DNA of 64,000 bases, taken from contig SVDC01000019.1 of assembly GCA_015058045.1 (NCBI GenBank), positions 1 through 64,000 of the forward strand, read 5' to 3'. Positions 26,565 to 36,846 of the stretch are shown here, one piece after another (within the stretch, counting starts at the first letter, position 1; each line of letters opens with the position of its first letter). This stretch comes from Cellulosilyticum sp. (lineage in GTDB: Bacteria; Bacillota; Clostridia; Lachnospirales; Cellulosilyticaceae). The position numbers and the translations under genes are program-made. Below the pieces are notes generated by a model. The model ran no database searches and was not told where the DNA came from. It saw only the letters and a list, made by a program, of their open reading frames with translations.

Positions 26565-26590
26565 CATGAGATTTTTATATTTTGCGTCTA

Positions 26591-27850
26591 TTATTTTCTT
26601 TCGATATCTGCACCAAGGGCTCTTAATTTTTCTTCGATAGCTTCATAACCTCTATCAATGTATTTTACATTATGAATAACCGTTTCACCGTTTGCTCGTA
26701 GTGCTGCAAGAACAAGGGCTGCACCTGCTCTAAGGTCAGTAGCGCTTACTTTGGCACCTGAAAGTTCTTTTACCCCTTCGATAACTGCCATGCGGCCTTC
26801 TACTTTAATTTTGGCACCTGTTTTCTTAAGTTCGTCTACATATTGGAAACGATTGTCCCATACACCTTCAATCATAGTACTTGTTCCTTCAGCTACGCTA
26901 AGGAGTGTGGCCATTTGTGGTTGAAGATCTGTAGGGAAACCTGGATGTGGTAATGTTTTCACATTAGCACATTTTAATGTTTCTGGGGCTGTGACACGAA
27001 TGTAGTCATCACCTTCTTCAATTTGAATCCCCATTTCTATCATTTTAAGACTTACTGAGTACATATGTTCAGGAATAATATTTCTGACATACACATCACC
27101 AGCTGTAATAGCTGCTGCAATCATGTATGTTCCTGCTTCGATTTGGTCTGGGATTGTAGAGTATTTACCACCTGTAAGTCTCTCTACCCCTTTAATACGA
27201 ATGACATCTGTCCCTGCACCTTTGATATTAGCACCCATCATATTGAGATAGTTTGCTACGTCTACAATGTGAGGTTCTTTTGCTGCATTCTCGATAATGG
27301 TTGTACCTTCTGCAAGTACAGCCGCTAACATCACGTTGATTGTAGCCCCTACACTGACTACATCTAAGTAAATTTTTGCTCCAACTAGTTTTTCTGCATA
27401 CGCTTTAATAAGTCCATTTTCTACTTTAACAGTTGCACCAAGTGCCTCAAATCCCTTGATATGTTGGTCAATTGGTCTTACACCAAAATTACAACCACCT
27501 GGCATGGCTACTTCTGCTTTTTTGAAACGACCAAGCAAAGCACCTATCAAATAATAAGATGCTCTAATATTTCCCACATAATCATTGACTGCTTTATAAT
27601 TAAAAATATGCGAGCCATCAATTTTAAGAGTATGCTTGTCCTGTACGTCTACAATCGCACCTACATCCTCCATTGCTCTTTTTAATTTCACAACATCATC
27701 TATATATGGTAAATTATCAATTTCACTAATTCCATCAACTAAAAGAGCTGCAGGTAAAATAGCTACTGCTGCGTTTTTTGCTCCATTAATCGTTACATCG
27801 CCTACTAGGCGTCGTCCACCTCTTATATACAACTCGCTCAACCTTAACAC
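26591..27850 (-). CDS. murA: UDP-N-acetylglucosamine 1-carboxyvinyltransferase MurA
   Basis: First committed step of peptidoglycan synthesis: transfer of enolpyruvate from PEP to UDP-GlcNAc. The 419-residue protein has [20 protein letters not shown] (Lys/Asn of the active site), the loop [16 protein letters not shown] with the fosfomycin-target cysteine, and [15 protein letters not shown] with the catalytic aspartate. It sits between the wal operon and the polysaccharide cluster and has its own terminator. Clostridia often carry two murA genes, and I cannot tell which paralogue this is. Confidence 0.96.
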   Translation of the reverse strand: MLRLSELYIRGGRRLVGDVTINGAKNAAVAILPAALLVDGISEIDNLPYIDDVVKLKRAMEDVGAIVDVQDKHTLKIDGSHIFNYKAVNDYVGNIRASYYLIGALLGRFKKAEVAMPGGCNFGVRPIDQHIKGFEALGATVKVENGLIKAYAEKLVGAKIYLDVVSVGATINVMLAAVLAEGTTIIENAAKEPHIVDVANYLNMMGANIKGAGTDVIRIKGVERLTGGKYSTIPDQIEAGTYMIAAAITAGDVYVRNIIPEHMYSVSLKMIEMGIQIEEGDDYIRVTAPETLKCANVKTLPHPGFPTDLQPQMATLLSVAEGTSTMIEGVWDNRFQYVDELKKTGAKIKVEGRMAVIEGVKELSGAKVSATDLRAGAALVLAALRANGETVIHNVKYIDRGYEAIEEKLRALGADIERK

Positions 27851-27916
27851 CTCTTAATTATAGTTTAACAACTTTTTAACAATTCATTCGCTATACGCCA
27901 CTTTATATTATAACAT

Positions 27917-28810
27917 TTATGTTGGGAAATAAAAAGTCATAATTTCGTTACTATAAGCATTAACAAATATTGGCTCTTCTAAACCCTCTATTTCTATTTT
28001 ATACGTAGGTACAATTTGTTGACCCAATACATTTTCTTCTTCATCCGATTTATAGCACATAGAAATAGCTCTAATTACCGAACCACCTTGCGCTAAAATC
28101 TCATCTTCTATTCCAAATAACACCAAATCTAATGCACAAATATCTTGCTTACGCTCACTGGTTATTTCAATATCCGCTAACTTTAATGTTGCCTTAGCCA
28201 CGCCCATTTTATACACCTCAAATGTCATATAGCTATCTAAGACTGGAATGCCTTCTATCATTGGATAATAAGTTAGTTTCCAATAATGGTCATAGATTTC
28301 TTCTTCTATCTGATAGGCTTGATCTTGGCTAATAGGTCCTATTCTCGTAATGAATGCTTCACATAAACGCTTAGCTTCTTCTGATGTCGGCCTTTCATCA
28401 ACCCCTTTATTTGCCAAATTCGTATAACTTATTTCATAATGATCAAAGCCTAATGTTTCATCACCTAGCATATAATAGAAGATTGTCTCATTAGCATTTT
28501 TCGGACTTATCTCAGTAGAGCGCTTAACACTGGCTAGTTGCTTACCAAAGAATTGCTTAACGATTTCTCCTCTAACTTCTACACTATTTCCCAAAAACAT
28601 TAATTGGGCTGAGTACTTAGGGGCAAAATTTCTTAAAAGCTCTGTTTCTATACTTATTCCCTTTTGCTCTAATAAGCTTGTAATATTTTGAATCCGTTTC
28701 CCCGATAATACATATTGATTGCCTTTATAAGCATAGTTCACTATAAATAGCACAATATTAATGACTATAAATAGTTTGATGAGCTGATTTAATACCTTCT
28801 TACCATTCAT
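27917..28810 (-). CDS. yycI: YycI-like regulator of the WalRK system
   Basis: A 297-residue membrane-anchored protein: one N-terminal helix (about 9-27, LIKLFIVINIVLFIVNYAY) followed by an extracytoplasmic domain. Spaced motifs such as GKRIQNITSLLEQKGISIE and YYPMIEGIPVLDSYMTFEVY, together with its place next to yycH, match the YycI family, which modulates the WalK kinase at the membrane. It follows yycH across a strong terminator hairpin (28851-28891), so it may be expressed less than, or independently of, walRK-yycH. The start ATG is preceded by GGGGGGAAAAGG. Confidence 0.8.
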   Translation of the reverse strand: MNGKKVLNQLIKLFIVINIVLFIVNYAYKGNQYVLSGKRIQNITSLLEQKGISIETELLRNFAPKYSAQLMFLGNSVEVRGEIVKQFFGKQLASVKRSTEISPKNANETIFYYMLGDETLGFDHYEISYTNLANKGVDERPTSEEAKRLCEAFITRIGPISQDQAYQIEEEIYDHYWKLTYYPMIEGIPVLDSYMTFEVYKMGVAKATLKLADIEITSERKQDICALDLVLFGIEDEILAQGGSVIRAISMCYKSDEEENVLGQQIVPTYKIEIEGLEEPIFVNAYSNEIMTFYFPT

Positions 28811-28850
28811 CCTTTTCCCCCCATGGTATTCTTCCTATAAATATAACAAA

Positions 28851-28891
28851 AAAAATTGACAATGGGAAGTTTTTACTCATTGTCAATTTTT
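28851..28891 (-). terminator. Strong terminator overlapping the end of yycH, before yycI
   Basis: AAAAATTGACAATG (28851-28864) pairs with CATTGTCAATTTTT (28878-28891). On the minus strand it ends in a run of T residues (ATTTTTTTTG). The stem includes the last codons and stop of yycH. It should reduce read-through into yycI. Confidence 0.85.
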
Positions 28892-30246
28892 TCTATGGTT
28901 AAAATCGGTTGTGACTTATAAAAGCCTACCCATTTAAACGCTACACTTCTTTCTATATCCTGTACAATATAAGCACATTCTAAGCCACTTAACTGAAATG
29001 CCTCAACTTCTAATAAACCACTTTCCTCATAAATCTTTCCAATAGCTTCTGTACTCTCCATGGTAATCTGCACTTCTTCTTGTGTGAACTCAGGCTCTAC
29101 CATAAGCCATTTTCCACTTGTAATTTCACTATTTTTTATGCCCAATTCTAAAAATGCATTAATACCTAATTTTCTTTTTACCATTTCACTAAGTAAAACC
29201 ACTTCACCATCTATATAGCGATAGCCAAATCTATAATAAGTTTCTTTTGTTTCTTGATCGGTTTCAACATCTTGTAGATACAATCCACGCTTAAGTACCT
29301 GAGGAATTGCTTCTGACTCTTCAATAAAAGCATTGATTTTATTGAGTTTCTCTATGTCTGAAAGTTTACTTTCATCATGAATAAATGTCTTTTTAAATTC
29401 TAAAGTACCCATTTCATGATACTTTACACTAATATTTAAATTATCACTAAAAACAATGCCATCTTTTACCTTGTTCGTCGTTTTATTACTTGGATTTCTA
29501 AATAAGTTATTCACATAGTTCTCTAATTCATTGTCTTTTATATCACTAATAATAGGCTTAAAACAAAATATTTTCCCTACTACTGGATCATTTGCATTCA
29601 TCAGTGGATAGAATGCATGTCCTACAAAAAATTCACTATCATTAATATTACCTAAACTGGACTGATAAAGCTTACTATTAATACCACTTACCTCATTAGC
29701 ATATAAATTCACCACACCAGTCACTGACTTAAGCTGTGTATTTAATGTGATTTTCTGTCTAATCTTTGCCTCTTCATCAATTAAATAAACATAGGCTTTA
29801 TACTCATTATTTTGATCTAGTTCTACATAGATTTCCTTTATTTTTATAGCCGTATATTTCTTAGTCTGTACATTGATGCTTGTACCCATAATCTCCTCTA
29901 AAGACAGAGCTGTACCAAATTCATAAATCATTCCCTTAGAAGCAAATAAAAGCTTGGCATATTGTTCTTTAGGTGAGCTTTCTATATCTAAGTTTTCTTT
30001 TTTTAATGCAGCGACTATTTCACTAAGTAACTCTTCTTGCTCACCATCGCTAATAATCTTATAGATATTTCCGCCAATATTACTCCATGTCTGTTTAGCC
30101 TGTACATAACTACTTTTATAACTAACTGTACTTGTTGACAAAAAATTATGGCCTGACATATCGCCAAGCCATAACGTAACCGTTTGCCAAATACATAGTA
30201 CAACGAGAATACTTAATACCATCAATCTAGCGATATTCTGATTCAT
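28873..30246 (-). CDS. yycH: YycH-like regulator of the WalRK system
   Basis: A 457-residue protein with one N-terminal helix (IARLMVLSILVVLCIWQTVTLW with WLGDMSG, characteristic of YycH) and a large extracytoplasmic part. YycH proteins control WalK activity together with YycI. ATG 30246 is preferred, with an AGGTGGG site just upstream; a longer frame (30285) starts inside the preceding gene. It lies 14 bp after the small secreted-protein gene. The C-terminal codons form part of a terminator hairpin. Confidence 0.82.
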   Translation of the reverse strand: MNQNIARLMVLSILVVLCIWQTVTLWLGDMSGHNFLSTSTVSYKSSYVQAKQTWSNIGGNIYKIISDGEQEELLSEIVAALKKENLDIESSPKEQYAKLLFASKGMIYEFGTALSLEEIMGTSINVQTKKYTAIKIKEIYVELDQNNEYKAYVYLIDEEAKIRQKITLNTQLKSVTGVVNLYANEVSGINSKLYQSSLGNINDSEFFVGHAFYPLMNANDPVVGKIFCFKPIISDIKDNELENYVNNLFRNPSNKTTNKVKDGIVFSDNLNISVKYHEMGTLEFKKTFIHDESKLSDIEKLNKINAFIEESEAIPQVLKRGLYLQDVETDQETKETYYRFGYRYIDGEVVLLSEMVKRKLGINAFLELGIKNSEITSGKWLMVEPEFTQEEVQITMESTEAIGKIYEESGLLEVEAFQLSGLECAYIVQDIERSVAFKWVGFYKSQPILTIEKIDNE

Positions 30247-30260
30247 ATACCCACCTATTC

Positions 30261-30767
30261 CTATAAATTTGGCACATCCAACCAACTCATTAATTCTTCC
30301 ATATTTTCAGTTGATTCTCTTTCAATAAATACAGTGACATATCCTTCTATTCCATTTTCACCATTTGTATAGTAAAGAAAAACTTTATTATTACCTTCTA
30401 CTAAATCTAACATCTGACTAAAAGTTTCTGTGATCCCTACTGAAGTATCATAAGTATTTAAACAATCTTCACCTTGATAAATTTCAAATTTTAGGCTTGT
30501 GCCTTGTTTCGCTCTTCCACTAATAAGTATTCTTTCATTGAAGGTTGAGGTTGCGATTTTTACAGATTTACTATTTTGTCCTATTTGAGTGATTTGGAGT
30601 GCTTTGTCCTGACTTTGCAAAATTTCAACTTCTTGACCATCCTTAACTACAGTAGTAGTTTCTATATTATAAGCTTCACCAGAATCGTTGGCATATACAA
30701 CCCCTGAGTAAAGTCCCATCATTAACATCATACATAAAACAAAAAATATTTTTCTTGTTCTCACCAC
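30261..30767 (-). CDS. Small secreted protein with an Ig-like/beta-sandwich domain, unknown function
   Basis: A 168-residue protein with a Sec signal peptide (basic start, FFVLCMMLMMGLYSGVVYA, cleavage near 27). After a 40-residue linker, residues 68-160 show ISGRAKQGTSLKFEIYQG and LVEGNNKVFLYYTNGENG, which look like one Ig/Big-type sandwich. It is not a known member of the wal operon. It lies 107 bp after walK and 14 bp before yycH, so it is probably co-transcribed and may act in the wall-sensing circuit (inference). Start codons are two consecutive GTGs (30767, 30764) after GGGGGAGAG. I do not recognise the family. Confidence 0.75.
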   Translation of the reverse strand: MVRTRKIFFVLCMMLMMGLYSGVVYANDSGEAYNIETTTVVKDGQEVEILQSQDKALQITQIGQNSKSVKIATSTFNERILISGRAKQGTSLKFEIYQGEDCLNTYDTSVGITETFSQMLDLVEGNNKVFLYYTNGENGIEGYVTVFIERESTENMEELMSWLDVPNL

Positions 30768-30874
30768 TACTCTCCCCCTTTCTCATACTGCAACTAAAAC
30801 TTTTATCACTCTTATTATAATATAAAAAAGCCTTATTAATATTACAGTTTGATTACATCACAATGACTTTTCGC

Positions 30875-32677
30875 TTACTCAAAATCCTCCTCTACATATT
30901 GTGCCTCATTGAAAGTTAAAATAACTTCACTTCCTTTATCAGCTTCACTCTTCATTTCAATCTTTCCGCCATGAAGTGCCATTAATTCTTTTGCAATAGA
31001 AAGTCCTAAACCAGTTCCACCTAATTTTCTAGAGCGTGCTTTATCTACTCTATAAAAGCGTTCAAAAATTCGATTCAAATCTTCTTTAGGAATACCTATG
31101 CCAGTATCTTTTACTGAAATGATAATCTTCCCACTTGCTTTATGCATGGTCACCGTAATTTTTCCTTCTTCAACCGTATACTTAATCGCATTAGAAAGTA
31201 TGTTATGTAGTATTTGTCTAATTCTAAAGACATCTCCATTGGTAAAATAAGAAAGGTTTTCATCATATTTTACGCTAATGGAATGCCCTTTATTAATAAT
31301 ATGTATATGCTGCGCCTCTACAACTTCATTAATAATATCTTTTAATTCTATAAGTACAAAGTTTAATTGAATTTGCTTATTATCAATTCGAGAAAGTTCT
31401 AATAAATCCTGGACTAACGCGGTCATACGGTCAGCTTCTTTTTCCATAACACCTAAGAAGTGCATAGCATTTTCTCTATCATCAATCGCACCATCAATAA
31501 GCGTCTCTGTATAAATTTTTACGGTTGTAAGAGGGGTCCTCAGCTCATGGGATACATTAGCCACAAACTCTTTTCGCATCTGATCGAGTTTTTGCTGCTT
31601 GGTAAAGTCTTGAATCACCACCACTAATCCATCAGGGTCACCTTTTGCATTTCGATAAACATCAAACTGCATTTTTAAATATTTATCATCTATAATGACA
31701 TACTCATCTGCACCTTCATAATGTTCACCCTGTAAAAGACGGTCAAAATCTGCTTTCATCTGTAGTTTTTCAAAAATGATTTCAAAATTAGGTCCCATCT
31801 TATCATTACCTAGCATTTCATAACATACAGAGTTCACGTGAATTAAAATACCTTGCTGATTAAAGGCCATGACGCCATCTGCCATATGTTCAAAGATTTT
31901 CTCCAGTTTATTTTTTTCACTGGTTATGACCTCCATGGTAGCACTAAGCTGACTGGCCATATAATTAAAGCTTTGGGTCAGCTCACCAATCTCATCTGCT
32001 GCCTCTACAGGTATTCTACTAATGGTATTTCCTGTAGCTAATTTCTTCGAATTAATCGTAAGTGCCTTAATAGGTGATGTAATCATACTGGCAAAAGTGA
32101 TCCCACAGATTCCTGTAATGATCATGGCAAGTACAAGTCCCATTGCAATAGTGCTCATAATACTAAGCATCTTATGATAAACATCTATAGTCTTAGCCCT
32201 TATATAAATAATATTGCCATCCGGCGTTGGTCTTGCATGCTCTAAATAACCATCTTTATAAAGTAAACTAGAAAAGTGCCTATAAGTAGATGTAGATTCT
32301 CTTTGATTGGCAATGGCATCTATAACCACTTCGGAACTAACCTTTTCGTCAATCTTTAAATCAGATGAACTATAATCTTTAACCCTTCCTTCTTGATCTA
32401 GAATGTAAATCTCATAGTTATTGCTAATATTACTGGCTGCCTTTTTCATATTATATGATTCCATGGTTGCTACATTATAACCTATATACTCCATGGTTTC
32501 ACTGATACTTTCAAATTCCTCCTGCTCCGTTCGATAGACAATAAAAGTACCACTTACAATCATAATCATGACGATGATACATAAGTAAATTAAAATAATC
32601 TTGGTCTGAATGCTAGACCTTATAGGAATATTAGTAGTTTCTACTGTTGTTCTCGTGATTGGGATACTTATTCTCAT
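30875..32677 (-). CDS. walK: Cell-wall sensor histidine kinase WalK/VicK
   Basis: A 600-residue kinase of the essential WalRK pair. Helix 26-48, extracytoplasmic sensor (about 49-165), helix (about 168-195), HAMP (MITSPIKALTINSKKLATG), PAS domain (about 255-365), HisKA with phosphorylated His in FVANVSHELRTPLTT, then HATPase with NILSNAIKYT, DTGIGIP and GGTGLGLSIAKEL. This is the complete WalK layout including the cytoplasmic PAS. It starts 4 bp after the walR stop. The regulon is expected to cover wall hydrolases. Confidence 0.94.
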   Translation of the reverse strand: MRISIPITRTTVETTNIPIRSSIQTKIILIYLCIIVMIMIVSGTFIVYRTEQEEFESISETMEYIGYNVATMESYNMKKAASNISNNYEIYILDQEGRVKDYSSSDLKIDEKVSSEVVIDAIANQRESTSTYRHFSSLLYKDGYLEHARPTPDGNIIYIRAKTIDVYHKMLSIMSTIAMGLVLAMIITGICGITFASMITSPIKALTINSKKLATGNTISRIPVEAADEIGELTQSFNYMASQLSATMEVITSEKNKLEKIFEHMADGVMAFNQQGILIHVNSVCYEMLGNDKMGPNFEIIFEKLQMKADFDRLLQGEHYEGADEYVIIDDKYLKMQFDVYRNAKGDPDGLVVVIQDFTKQQKLDQMRKEFVANVSHELRTPLTTVKIYTETLIDGAIDDRENAMHFLGVMEKEADRMTALVQDLLELSRIDNKQIQLNFVLIELKDIINEVVEAQHIHIINKGHSISVKYDENLSYFTNGDVFRIRQILHNILSNAIKYTVEEGKITVTMHKASGKIIISVKDTGIGIPKEDLNRIFERFYRVDKARSRKLGGTGLGLSIAKELMALHGGKIEMKSEADKGSEVILTFNEAQYVEEDFE

Positions 32678-32681
32678 AGCT

Positions 32682-33374
32682 TTAGCCTCTAAAGTAGTAG
32701 CCTACACCTCTTTTGGTTAAAACAAAATTAGCCTTAGAAGCATCATCTTCTACTTTTTCTCTTAACCTTCTAATGGTTACATCTACTGTTCTTACATCCC
32801 CATAGTATTCGTAGCCCCATACTTTAGTCAGTAAGTCTTCCCTTGTAAACACTTCTCCTTTAGCTTGCCATAAGAATTTTAAAAGCTCAAATTCTCTTAG
32901 TGTCAACTCTATAACCTGACCATCTTTGGATACTTCGTATTTTTTAAGATCCATTTCTAAATTATCTGCCTTCAGTTTATCTCCTGAGTTTTCTTCCTTT
33001 AGTGCTTCTTCACTTGATTTACGTCTTAGCCTTGCCTTTACACGTGCCATAACCTCTCTCATGCTAAAAGGCTTGGTTACATAATCATCTGCTCCTAACT
33101 CTAGTGCCAGCACCTTATCAAACTCATCCGCCTTAGCTGAAATAATCATAATTGGGGTTTCCATTTTTTGACGTACTTTCTTACAAATATCTAATCCATC
33201 TATATGTGGTAGCATAATATCTAATAATAAAAGGTCTAAATCTTGAGATTCTACAAGCTCTAATCCCTCTTTTCCATCATAGGCTGTATAAACCTCATAG
33301 CCCTCTTTTTCCAGATTATATTTAATCATATCAGATATATTTCTCTCATCTTCAATAATACCTATCTTTTGCAC
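32682..33374 (-). CDS. walR: Response regulator WalR/VicR (OmpR family)
   Basis: A 230-residue two-domain regulator. The receiver has acidic pair EDE near residue 8, phospho-acceptor Asp in LLLLDIMLP, and KPFSMREVMARV. The C-terminal winged helix has ELTLREFELLKFLWQAKGEV and GDVRTVDVTIRRLREKVE. The start is GTG 33374 after GGGGAGATTAG. It is the first gene of the walR-walK-orf-yycH unit. A 202-bp region upstream should hold the promoter, but I see no clear consensus. Confidence 0.95.
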   Translation of the reverse strand: MQKIGIIEDERNISDMIKYNLEKEGYEVYTAYDGKEGLELVESQDLDLLLLDIMLPHIDGLDICKKVRQKMETPIMIISAKADEFDKVLALELGADDYVTKPFSMREVMARVKARLRRKSSEEALKEENSGDKLKADNLEMDLKKYEVSKDGQVIELTLREFELLKFLWQAKGEVFTREDLLTKVWGYEYYGDVRTVDVTIRRLREKVEDDASKANFVLTKRGVGYYFRG

Positions 33375-33535
33375 CTAATCTCCCCCTCCTCAACTTACCA
33401 TCTATTTTCTTTTATGTAAAATAGCTTCTATTTTATACTTCGGCTATTTTACCAAAATACTCCATATTTTTTATAATCATAAGTACGATTAAACTATTTT
33501 ATATCTCATTCACTATCTATGTATATGAAGATACA

Positions 33536-33550
33536 GGCGATTCTATCGCC
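33536..33550 (-). terminator. Weak hairpin after the LysM gene
   Basis: GGCGAT (33536-33541) and ATCGCC (33545-33550) form a short stem with loop TCT, extendable by GATA/TATC. There is little U-tract on the minus strand. Confidence 0.35.
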
Positions 33551-33576
33551 CATATCCTTTTATATTTTTATATGTT

Positions 33577-34392
33577 CTAATTAGATGTAGCTGGCTGCTC
33601 TTCTACATCTGGAGTTGTTGTTTGTTCTTTTACAATCTTTAACGGTAATAAAGGTTCATTAATATTGGCATTAATCGTTTGCCCTACACGCAGTACAACA
33701 TTTTTTGTAAAGCCTGGATTGGCACTTACTATACTATCTATAGTGACATTATATTTATCTGCAATACTAGATAAAGAGTCTCCTGCTTGTACTGTATAAG
33801 TAATTGATTTTGGTGTTGTTGTTGTACATTTCTGCACTAATTTTTCCATAGAAATTAGGTCTTCTTCCTTAGCAAAGATATCTTTTACCTCTACTGTTTT
33901 ATCAAAGTCTACCTGAACCTCTCTATCCCCATAGTATTTTTCTTTAAGTTCTTGTTTAAGTGTTTCAACATCTTCTGCAGATGCAACAATTCCTATAGAC
34001 TCACCATCTACGAAAATCTCTTTAAAGCCAATTAAGATTTCCATTTTATTTCGCATACTAGAAATTAAATAGTTTTGATTAATATAGTCTTTTTTCTTTG
34101 CTCTATATCTTTCAATCTGTAGTTCTTCTTCAAATTTAACTTCTGCATTATATATGCCTTTTAGCTGAGTAATAACCGTCTCTTTAGCCCCTTCAATTAC
34201 CTTCTTATCCTTAATTGCTCCAATAAATTCTCCATTAATAGAAATCTTATAAGCATTTGGCATAAACGCTAATAAAAGTCCTATTATAACTGCAATGATA
34301 ATAGCAATTGTCATGATACGTCTATCTTCGTTAACATTTAGGCCTCGCCTACGGCTTAATTTAATTACATTATTTGTTCTCTTAATTGCCAT
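33577..34392 (-). CDS. Membrane-anchored LysM-domain protein
   Basis: A 271-residue protein. A basic N-terminus and one helix (about 26-45, IMTIAIIIAVIIGLLLAF) anchor it in the membrane. An extracytoplasmic alpha/beta-looking region follows (50-190), then a LysM domain (about 197-245: TYTVQAGDSLSSIADKYNVT and NPGFTKNVVLRVGQTI) that binds peptidoglycan. It lies upstream of walR on the same strand, separated by a weak hairpin and 200 bp. The middle region resembles domains found beside LysM in clostridial wall proteins, but I cannot name it. No catalytic domain is visible. Confidence 0.8.
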   Translation of the reverse strand: MAIKRTNNVIKLSRRRGLNVNEDRRIMTIAIIIAVIIGLLLAFMPNAYKISINGEFIGAIKDKKVIEGAKETVITQLKGIYNAEVKFEEELQIERYRAKKKDYINQNYLISSMRNKMEILIGFKEIFVDGESIGIVASAEDVETLKQELKEKYYGDREVQVDFDKTVEVKDIFAKEEDLISMEKLVQKCTTTTPKSITYTVQAGDSLSSIADKYNVTIDSIVSANPGFTKNVVLRVGQTINANINEPLLPLKIVKEQTTTPDVEEQPATSN

Positions 34393-34440
34393 TACCGACT
34401 ACGACTCCTTTCTTCCTCTTATAATCACACATCCCCTTCT

Positions 34441-34470
34441 ATAATACTCACTAACTAGCCTATACTTCAA
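34441..34470 (-). promoter_or_regulatory. Candidate promoter of the LysM gene
   Basis: On the minus strand TTGAAG (34465-34470), an 18-base spacer and TATTAT (34441-34446). It is about 50 bp upstream of the ATG. Confidence 0.4.
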
Positions 34471-34570
34471 TAAAAATTCAGCTTTTTACTTAAAATTCCA
34501 CTTGTATTTTATTAAAACACAGCTATAAAAAATGATCATAGAAGTATTGATGTTTACTCTCTTTAATGAA

Positions 34571-34603
34571 GAAATAATGGGGACATTTAAATTATGTCCC
34601 CAT
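34571..34603 (-). terminator. Terminator of the SLH protein gene
   Basis: ATGGGGACAT (34577-34586) pairs with ATGTCCCCAT (34594-34603) with a 7-base loop. On the minus strand it is followed by TATTTCTTC. It begins 15 bp after the stop. Confidence 0.8.
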
Positions 34604-34617
34604 CTCACATTGTGTTA

Positions 34618-36705
34618 TTAAATCACTAAGATTTTCTCTGGCATTGTATCATCTAAATATTTATAGTTAATAACAATATCCATGTCTTCTTCTAAATCAT
34701 CACAAGACTTATTTCTACCATTGATTACTACTACTAAATCCTCTGGTAATGTAATACGTTTATACACTTTACTTTCACCTGATACATAATCATAGTCTAC
34801 TAAAACATCAATATAATCATAGCGTCTACCTATATCTATAATCGTTCCCATTAAGTTATAAGTACTTGCTGTCTTTTCTACATCAATAGAAATGGCTTCC
34901 ATACTTTCTAACATAATCGTTACTTCTTGACCTAAGTGAAGATTTCTTACATTAGTATATTCATTCGTATTATGATCATACACTTCAACATCAGCAGCGA
35001 GCGTATAGGTTACCTCTGTATTATTCACACTCACAACAATTTCTGTATTAGCTGAAACACAAATCCCCTTAATAATACCTTCTACCGTTGTTTTCTTTCC
35101 AGTAGCTACAATACTTTCAATGGTATGATTACTTTTAGTTAATTTAACCGTATCTCCTATTCTAATCTCTGAAAGATCAACTTTCTTATTATTTCTTGTA
35201 GCTTGCACACTAGTCGGTACAGTTACTTGTTGCTCTGTACTGCCTTGCTTAATGGTATAGATATAGTTATTCCCTGCAAATTTTTTAGCTATGATTTCTC
35301 CTTCTGATAAGCTATTTGTGGTTGATGGGGTTGTAATAATCCCATTTCCCGATGTTGCTATAATCTGAGTAACCAAGCTATTTTCAATAGTTAGAACAAC
35401 TGTATCTCCTGCTCTTAAAGTTTCATATGTACTGACTGAAGTAGCATCTAAAACAGTTCTACATGTATCACTTACCAGATAAGATTTAGATGTACCATCT
35501 GGAAGTGTAATACGAATGACATCATTGCTTATATTACTTAATAAAGTACCCGCTGTTGTAGCTACTACACTTGTCCCTGGAATTGTATTTTGTATAGGTA
35601 CATTGGTTATTGGTGTATTAGTTGTAGGTGTATTGATTACTGGTGTATTAAGGGCTTGATTGGTTAATTGAATACTTGTTATGTACTCTGTCTCTCCTTG
35701 AAGTTCAATCGTTACATTAACTGTTGCACCTGATACTAATTTAGTAATGGCAAGTTCTGCTCCAGTTGTATCTAGAATCTTCGTTGTATTTTTCAATGAA
35801 TAATAGCTTATCTTACCTGTTGCATCTTTAAGACTTACATAATACTCTGTTGCATTTTTAGTCCTAACTTTATCAATTGTATAAATACCTGAAGTATTAC
35901 TTGAAGGCGTTGTTACAGTAGTATCCGTATTGATCGTACCATTTACTCCTGTACTAGGTGCTGTTTGTTGCACTTTACCAATTGTTGAAGTATCTTTAAT
36001 TTTAAGTGCTTCACTAATCATTTTGGCACATAAAGCTTTGGTTACTTTCATACTACCATTTGCCTTACCAGCTGCATCTGGTTTAATAATACCTACACTA
36101 CTTAGATAAGCAACATAAGGTTTATTCGTAGCTTTTAAACTACTATCATCTTTAAAAGTCGTTGTTTTATAGGTAGTTGTTGCTGTTTTTTCTTTACCTA
36201 ACATTCTTACAAGATAAACTGCAAATTGCTCTTTAGTCACTACATTTTTAGTTTCACCCTTATCTGACTTTGTCACAAACTGATCTAAGTCACTTGTTGT
36301 CATATAGCCTCTACCTAATAAATAAGCAATTTGCTGATTATATGCACTATTCCATGTCTTATATTTCTTAGCATAAGTTTCTAACGTTGCTTTTTGGTTT
36401 TCGTAATTCGCTTTAACTTGTTCCTTAAACGTTGCATCAATACCTGTTGCAATCTCTATATCCACATAGCCTGTTGCTTTCGCCACAACATCAGCCACTT
36501 CAAAAAAATTCATTGTTTGGTTTGGTAAAAACTGACCACTACTAGTCAGTACCATAATCCCTCTTTCCTCAAGATCTGTAATAGCTGAATATGCCCAGTG
36601 TGAACTCGCAACATCAGAGATTGTAACCGCCCCCATAGTTGTTACTGACATAGCTGCTATTAAACCTGCTGTACATATGTATTTACTTAGTCTTCTGAAA
36701 TTCAT
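34618..36705 (-). CDS. Exported SLH-domain surface protein
   Basis: A 695-residue protein with a signal peptide (YICTAGLIAAMSVTTMGA, cleavage near 26). SLH repeats lie at about 29-75 (VASSHWAYSAITDLEERGIM), 120-165 and 180-230, and would anchor it to pyruvylated wall polysaccharide. A Thr/Asn/Pro-rich stretch with repeated TPxTNTP units lies near 350-375. The rest is made of repeated small beta domains (GDTVVLTIENS, GDTVKLTKSNH, GQEVTIMLES) that look like one recurring fold of about 70-90 residues. No enzyme motif is seen. It is likely structural or adhesive, and is monocistronic with a strong terminator. Confidence 0.85.
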   Translation of the reverse strand: MNFRRLSKYICTAGLIAAMSVTTMGAVTISDVASSHWAYSAITDLEERGIMVLTSSGQFLPNQTMNFFEVADVVAKATGYVDIEIATGIDATFKEQVKANYENQKATLETYAKKYKTWNSAYNQQIAYLLGRGYMTTSDLDQFVTKSDKGETKNVVTKEQFAVYLVRMLGKEKTATTTYKTTTFKDDSSLKATNKPYVAYLSSVGIIKPDAAGKANGSMKVTKALCAKMISEALKIKDTSTIGKVQQTAPSTGVNGTINTDTTVTTPSSNTSGIYTIDKVRTKNATEYYVSLKDATGKISYYSLKNTTKILDTTGAELAITKLVSGATVNVTIELQGETEYITSIQLTNQALNTPVINTPTTNTPITNVPIQNTIPGTSVVATTAGTLLSNISNDVIRITLPDGTSKSYLVSDTCRTVLDATSVSTYETLRAGDTVVLTIENSLVTQIIATSGNGIITTPSTTNSLSEGEIIAKKFAGNNYIYTIKQGSTEQQVTVPTSVQATRNNKKVDLSEIRIGDTVKLTKSNHTIESIVATGKKTTVEGIIKGICVSANTEIVVSVNNTEVTYTLAADVEVYDHNTNEYTNVRNLHLGQEVTIMLESMEAISIDVEKTASTYNLMGTIIDIGRRYDYIDVLVDYDYVSGESKVYKRITLPEDLVVVINGRNKSCDDLEEDMDIVINYKYLDDTMPEKILVI

Positions 36706-36846
36706 TCCAACAATCCCCCTTTAGCACCATTGTGTATCTATTATGTATTTTGTTTATTTACTTTAAATATTGCTTTATTCTATTTTAAGTTAAAATAATG
36801 TAAAATACAACCAAAACAACATTAAGTTTTAGTAACAAAATACCAC

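Larger units (their letters stand above)
26278..26590. other. 313-bp intergenic region between murA and rfbA
   Basis: AT-rich, with no coding potential seen. It holds the murA terminator (26523-26564) and, closer to rfbA, a candidate minus-strand promoter near 26400. The rfbA transcript would then have a leader of about 115 bases, in which I recognise no riboswitch. Confidence 0.6.
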
